DNA of 64,000 nt from Monilinia fructicola (lineage: Eukaryota > Ascomycota > Leotiomycetes > Helotiales > Sclerotiniaceae): the NCBI GenBank assembly GCA_008692225.1, contig VICG01000016.1:1781501-1845500 (forward strand). Reading direction: 5' to 3'. The position numbers were made by a program, and so were the translations under genes. Positions 59,082-64,000 of this stretch are shown one piece after another (the stretch's first letter is position 1; every line of letters begins with the position of its first letter). A model generated the notes under the pieces. That model ran no database searches, had not been told where the DNA came from, and saw nothing but the letters and a program-made list of their open reading frames with translations.

Positions 59082-59131
59082 GTACAGAGTGCTCTGTACT
59101 CTGTAAGGTTAGATGATCTTTTAGATCATCT
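59082..59131. other. Two adjacent inverted repeats
   Basis: GTACAGAG/CTCTGTAC arms with a 2-nt spacer at 59082-59099 are followed 11 nt later by AGATGATCT/AGATCATCT arms with a 3-nt spacer at 59111-59131. Both arm pairs match perfectly. Confidence 0.8.
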
Positions 59132-59440
59132 TGAATTTGAAATGCACGTCATTATTGAGTAATTATACAGTAAGTATAGTATCATTTATCAAAATCCACA
59201 GAGAATCTGTATAGATACCTAGTAGTTCGATCCCGAATGCATATGATGACTAACTAAGGTCATGAAGTTTAGTCATGCTTGGTTCTGATTGAACTGTTAA
59301 ATTCTGTAGGATGATATGGACCATATGGATGGTATAGAAATGATTACCTAGGTAGCTTTTATACAGTAGAGAAGGCGGATACTAGGCTGTATGAATCAGC
59401 TCAGGATAGAACAGAACAAGACAAGATAAGACGAAACTAG

Positions 59441-59491
59441 AGCAACAGCAACAGCAACAGCAACAGCTAGAACAACAGCTAGAGCAACAGC
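59441..59491. repeat. (CAACAG)n and AGCTAGAACA repeat
   Basis: Four CAACAG copies, then AGCTAGA-interrupted copies. Confidence 0.85.
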
Positions 59492-60918
59492 TTACCTAGA
59501 CACAACAATATCATCAATCTCATGAAAGCTAGAATTGTGAATTTATGAATTTGAATAATACAAGATATCTACTTGTATACATTAAACTTATACAACAACC
59601 TCATACACTCACTAATTAGCCTTATCCATCGAACCATATACCCATCGAATAAACTACAAAGATCAAAAACTAAAAACTAAAGGCAAATCTAAAAACGCAC
59701 GGAATGTCTCTGATGATTTTGAGCGACACATACTTATACACATTGGCACCGGAACAGCACTTTTCAACCCCGCTCCCCGACTCGTTTCCCCTGTCATGGT
59801 CGCTCATTCGATAATTTTAGGTCACAATGCATGAGATCGATTCCTGGTCCATCCAATATTTCCTCATAAATCCTTCTGGAGTATGGAGTATGGAGTATGA
59901 AGCAAGGAACATTGAGCTTGCAAGCGTGGACCCAGAAGTTAGGATGCTGAGATCCATTTCAGCGGGGTGTGGGTGTGTTTTCTTAACTCCCGAATGCCTT
60001 CGGGTACCTGGAAGGAGTAAACGTTTATTCCTTACTGGTATGCGCAACATACTGCTTACCGGTACTTGTTCCTCCTCCCTCCTTTTCCTTCCTCTCTTCC
60101 TGAACTGTCTCTCTTGTCTTGCTAGTTTATTCTCCATAGATTTGCGATTGGGAAGTTGATATTGTTTTTCGATGACGAAGGTGTTGCTGATTTTTGTATA
60201 CTTCATTTGGTGATATAGAGTTTTCTTTCGGCCCTAGGCCGTTTATCCTTACCTCTTTTGGTCTAGTTTCTCCTATTGTGTATAGCTGAAGCTGGAGGCA
60301 TTGGGACTTTAACATGTAGATTCAAAGTTTAATATAATTTGCTGCTTTATCTACACTCCTTTGGTCACATTTTCCCATTTAGTGATGGGATGTTGACTAT
60401 GTCGATGTTGAGTTTTCTCTTTCACAGTTCCTTCTGACTTGAGGTTATTTTTATATCTGTCAAACGACTCGAGCCACACATCATTGCCCTAGGAATATTG
60501 CTTTTTGGCTATGCTCTTGCTGCGCCTTTCCTATCTTTCTTTTGAGGATGCTTAATAGTTTATTTTTTCTCGTGTCGATTGTGAGATCTATTTGCATCTA
60601 AGTTGATCCTATGTAAGAGTATCTTCATTTCTAGTCACTGCCATTCTGTTAGAATTCACACATCACAGAGAACATCTTCATCAAGTCACGGAGAGGAAAA
60701 CATCAAATGACATTGGTTTAAAGTTGAACATCTCACTACCCCGCGTGGCTCCATAGTAAGAAACCAGACGTCGTCCATTCCCCGGTTGGATCTAGTCTAT
60801 AAGCCCGGACTATTGAATGGCTTGACCCTAGTCAGGCATAACATAGGCATCCCTCTCATGCACAGAAAACGTCCATGTGTTTGATACTCAACATTGATCC
60901 TCATTGCATCATCGAATA

Positions 60919-60956
60919 CCAAGCCTCGACCAAGCCTCGACGAAGCCTCGACCAAG
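60919..60956. repeat. 11-bp AAGCCTCGACC repeat
   Basis: Three copies plus a partial fourth. Confidence 0.9.
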
Positions 60957-62054
60957 ATTCATCAAATTCTTCTCCGCACTTATAACGGACTGGGAATTTG
61001 ACCTTCTTAGAAAGCATCAATTCCTAAAGTTCATGAGATTAACCCAAGATATGACTAGCCAGGTCATGAAAATTGTCATTAAATTCACATGACCTTGACC
61101 TTATCTCTGTCAATGTTCAATGCAATCACGCAACCACTTTTGACGTAAAAGATAAAGAAAATACTCCTAACACTTCCAATACTGCGATAAGAAAGTGCGT
61201 AATGGAATCTATAGGTTCAATAGACGTTGTACCCATTGTATCGTTTCCCGGTTATAACGGCGAAAGTAACGACAATCCGGAATCAAATCCACATTTTTTT
61301 GAGGTCCCGATCATCGAGGTTGAGTCATTTGGTATACGTAACTCTGTTGTCCTTTCAAATTCCATACATTGTGCATATGTTCTTTCTGGATCTACCCGTT
61401 AGCTCTCGCTATGTTCCGCGCGTTAAACGGCATGGTATGAGGTTAGCTCTCTGGATCCATTCATTACACTAGACATTGAAAGCTCTGCCGTGGGACTTCA
61501 AAACGGTATCTGCCGCTGTCAGGATTGAGATCTAGAGTTATATTTGAGATCAGATGGCAGTAAAACTTTCTCAAATGACTGATCATTGATCACCAATCAT
61601 TGATCACTTGATGACATGGACCTCTTGCTTTAACAGAGGCGCGCCAAATCGATGGATGTAGGTTTTACTCATTTCAATACAAGAAAAAGATCTTTTGGGA
61701 ATTGATCAGAGATCCACGTAAGTACCGTCAATAAGAAAAGACGACCGATGAACTTTGCCGGATAAGACAGGCTGTGAGGCTTAAATACTGCAATAATCCA
61801 GTTTATCAGAGCCCATCTCAATATTCCTTCTTGTCTCCTGCATTGAAGGTCAGGCTTGGCATTTCCATCACATTTCCCAGCCTCGAAAAGATCCAGGTAT
61901 TCTAAAGATCATCCATATGGTTACCTTTATATTATCTGCATCCTAGATGGGTGGTTCTTCTCTTTCCTCATTCAGCTTTTGGTATTCTCTATAACCCAGA
62001 TGAGTTCTTTTCCTTCCCCATTCAGTCTTTGTATTTGCCTGCATACCATGACGT

Positions 62055-63441
62055 TCACAATTCATCCCTTTTCCTCCTTTCTTTTACTTCTGCCACTTTT
62101 CCCATATCCCTCAATCCCCTTTTGATAACACTTGTCAACATTTCAAAGACCACTTGGGCACCGCTAAGTGCCGTTTCTTCTCCCACCCCATCATAACTCG
62201 GACTAACCTCCACAACATCCTGTGAGATTGGGTAGTCAGTATGGCTCGCTAATGAATTTTTGGAGCAAAGAGAATACAGAAAATGAAACCATTAAACTGA
62301 GTTGATGACGAGAAAATAATGGCAATACTTCTGGATCTCAGAACCACATTTCCTTGATGGCTTGATAGAAAGTACTCCAGCCACAGTCTTTCCAGATCTG
62401 ACACGTTAAGCAGACATAAAAGAGGAATCAACAATGAACAATGAAAGCACGTGATTACTCACCGCACCCACAACATTCAAACATTCAATCCCTCTCAGAA
62501 TCCTAATCAACTCCCTCATTGTCCATCCACCAGGTTCTGGCGTACCTGTTCCAGGCGCAACTCCCGGATCCAAAACATCAATATCAATACTAAGATAAAC
62601 CGGAACCTCGGTCCCGATCCTTTGCAAAATCTTCTCAATCACACCTTGAGGTCTGAGATCGTCGATATCATCTGCCGAGATCCTCAAGAAACCCTGACGA
62701 TCATCATCTTCATAATCCGCATAGTCATCATCACTCAATCTTGTTCTCAATCCTGCATGAACACTACTTCCATTCAAGATCAAACCCTCATTTGAGGCTA
62801 ACCAGAACATACTCCCGTGATTAAATTGCGCTTGTTCACTTGCCCATGGATCTGGATATTTGGCTGGGTGCCATGTATCCAGATGAGCATCGAAATGAAG
62901 AACGGCGATAGGTTGATTGTAGACTTTCTGAAGAGCTCGGAGGGCTGCTAATGCTAAACTATGGTCACCACCTAGTGAGATAATTTTAGGATGGGTAAGG
63001 GATGAGGATAGAGGTTTTCGGTTGAGGAGTTCGGTGTAAGCGGCTGTCATTTGTTCTAATGCAATAGCATTGTTGAGGGGAGTGACGGGAATATCTCCAC
63101 AATCGAGAATACGAGCGAAAGATGTGTATGGATTTATTCCAGCTCTGGTATTAACTGATTGTGAAATTAACTCCATAATGTCTAGAAAGGGAGTGGGTAT
63201 GATGATTTCTTTCTGTCACATCCGCATGAGCATTCGAAGTCAATTACTTACATCCTCTGAAACTGGTTTGCCTGGCACTCGCAGCTCGAATAGCTTTTGG
63301 TCCGAATCTTGCTCCTGGTCGATAGCTAACTGCTGTATCGAATGGAACACCTAGAATTCCAATATCAAAAAGTTCTTCAGGGGTGGTAAGACATTTTTTG
63401 TATTCTAGATGAGCAAATGTTGAGATTCCTGAAAATGACCA
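62055..63441 (-). CDS. Agmatinase-like ureohydrolase (arginase family), 5' exon not located
   Basis: This manganese enzyme family hydrolyses guanidino compounds (agmatine, guanidinobutyrate) to urea and an amine. The exons are 63441-63252, 63154-62463 and 62219-62055, about 348 aa. The join [12 protein letters not shown] uses the CAATCAG acceptor, as homologues require. Metal ligands are seen in [19 protein letters not shown] and [12 protein letters not shown], with [11 protein letters not shown] and the last exon's [11 protein letters not shown]. Intron 2 is 243 nt. The first placed exon opens [14 protein letters not shown] after CCACAG with no ATG in frame. Either a small first exon lies upstream, or a one-base difference separates it from ATGACGAAATTCTCCACA just before. 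The C-terminus is RRKRDEL. Exact substrate unknown. Confidence 0.85.
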
Positions 63442-64000
63442 CTGTGGAGAATTTCGTCATCAATTTTGTTTCAACCAATCTAGAATTCATGACAGTGTTT
63501 GGAATCGTTTGATGAGGTAGAATGATTGAATATTGTTTGAATCGAGATACTATGTATTCTCAACATGAATGATTTGAACTTGGATTAAGCATGATTTTTA
63601 GAAGCTGCAAAGCATGCATTCCATAAGTCAAACAGTTGGTCCATACATTGTGGCTCTCTGGCGATGTACCCAGTATGAACCAGATAGAGATATGCGAAGG
63701 AACAAAATATATGGAATGAACGCGCTCGTATCACACACTTCTAGAAGAATGAGTATGTTTTCTCAACTTTGAGAAAATTTAATCATCGACGTTATGGTTT
63801 CTTCCCACACTCTCTCCTTTGTATCTGCCCGTTATGCCATCTTGAACATTCAGCATTTAACAAAAGCCAAACGAACGCCTTGATAGCCGGACAAGAATAG
63901 GGGAACTCCATACCACTTGGCGGGCATATATTCATCCATTCATCATATATTTCTCCATCGATTTATGAGAAATAATCGCCGTGTTCCCCGAAGAAACATG
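63442..64000. other. Right-end 559 bp, agmatinase 5' flank
   Basis: It should contain the missing first exon and promoter of the ureohydrolase. I could not find a well-formed ATG exon with a consensus donor in the required phase. No other gene is seen. Confidence 0.4.

Larger units (their letters stand above)
57493..62054. other. Gene-poor block, 4.6 kb
   Basis: No gene supported. It contains TACTCCGTA at 58383 and ACCTAGGT at 59346, a TATA-rich minisatellite with a 28-bp perfect palindrome (58655-58785), two closely spaced hairpins (59082-59131), a CAACAG repeat (59441-59491) and an 11-bp repeat (60919-60956). Two overlapping frames on opposite strands at 59817-60206 and a 109-codon frame at 61073-61402 are noted but not supported by any family. 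Confidence 0.55.

Noticed and set aside
59222..59242. AGTTCGATCCCG resembling a tRNA T-arm
   Set aside because: It lacks the paired T-stem and any A-box or anticodon arm upstream.
59817..60206. Two overlapping frames of 110-129 codons on opposite strands
   Set aside because: Neither shows family features; overlap of two real antisense proteins is improbable and only one, if any, could be genuine.

Overview
The window is nuclear DNA of a filamentous ascomycete. Genes carry short introns (about 46-160 nt, a few longer) with GTRNGT donors, CTAAC-type branch points and YAG acceptors. The gene set is purely fungal: TRM732/THADA, SNX41, a Zn2Cys6 regulator, a quinate-type MFS permease, a GPR1/FUN34 protein and a PMP47-like carrier. 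The AT-rich composition and protein style fit Leotiomycetes, most likely Sclerotiniaceae (Botrytis/Sclerotinia relatives). The taxon is an inference and no database was searched.

Layout. 1-171: start codon end of a leftward gene cut by the window edge. 999-26017 is the gene-dense part: an unknown 382-aa protein, TIM23, a divergent ten-exon TRM732/THADA homologue, tafazzin, a NOSIP-type RING protein, a PMP47-like carrier with an amphipathic tail, an unknown acidic/coiled-coil protein, DNA ligase I, and cytosolic asparaginyl-tRNA synthetase. The last two are divergently transcribed. 26018-31694 is a 5.7-kb block of microsatellites and long leader sequence ahead of a four-RRM MRN1/Nrd1-type protein (31695-34169). 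35961-44463 holds SNX41, the MFS permease, a DUF7704-like membrane protein and a GPR1/FUN34/YaaH protein. 44464-52015, 53038-56172 and 57493-62054 are gene-poor. They surround an unknown 319-aa protein, a Zn2Cys6 regulator and, at the right end, an agmatinase-like ureohydrolase whose first exon I could not place.

Most genes are housekeeping and unrelated to each other: protein import, tRNA modification, cardiolipin remodelling, DNA replication, translation and endosomal sorting. I see no secondary-metabolite cluster, no CRISPR array, no rRNA, no tRNA and no intact transposon. Exon joins were made by hand. For every multi-exon model given as complete, the exon lengths sum to a whole number of codons. 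The exception is the asparaginyl-tRNA synthetase, which fits only if one base of an A5 run at 25156-25160 is discounted.

No new genetic system stands out. The most interesting items are the apparent one-base frameshift in an essential synthetase, two short dispersed motifs (TACTCCGTA and ACCTAGGT) that recur far above chance and only outside coding sequence, several perfect hairpins in the gene-poor blocks, MCB-like ACGCGT sites between DNA ligase and AsnRS, and minisatellites inside two introns of one gene.
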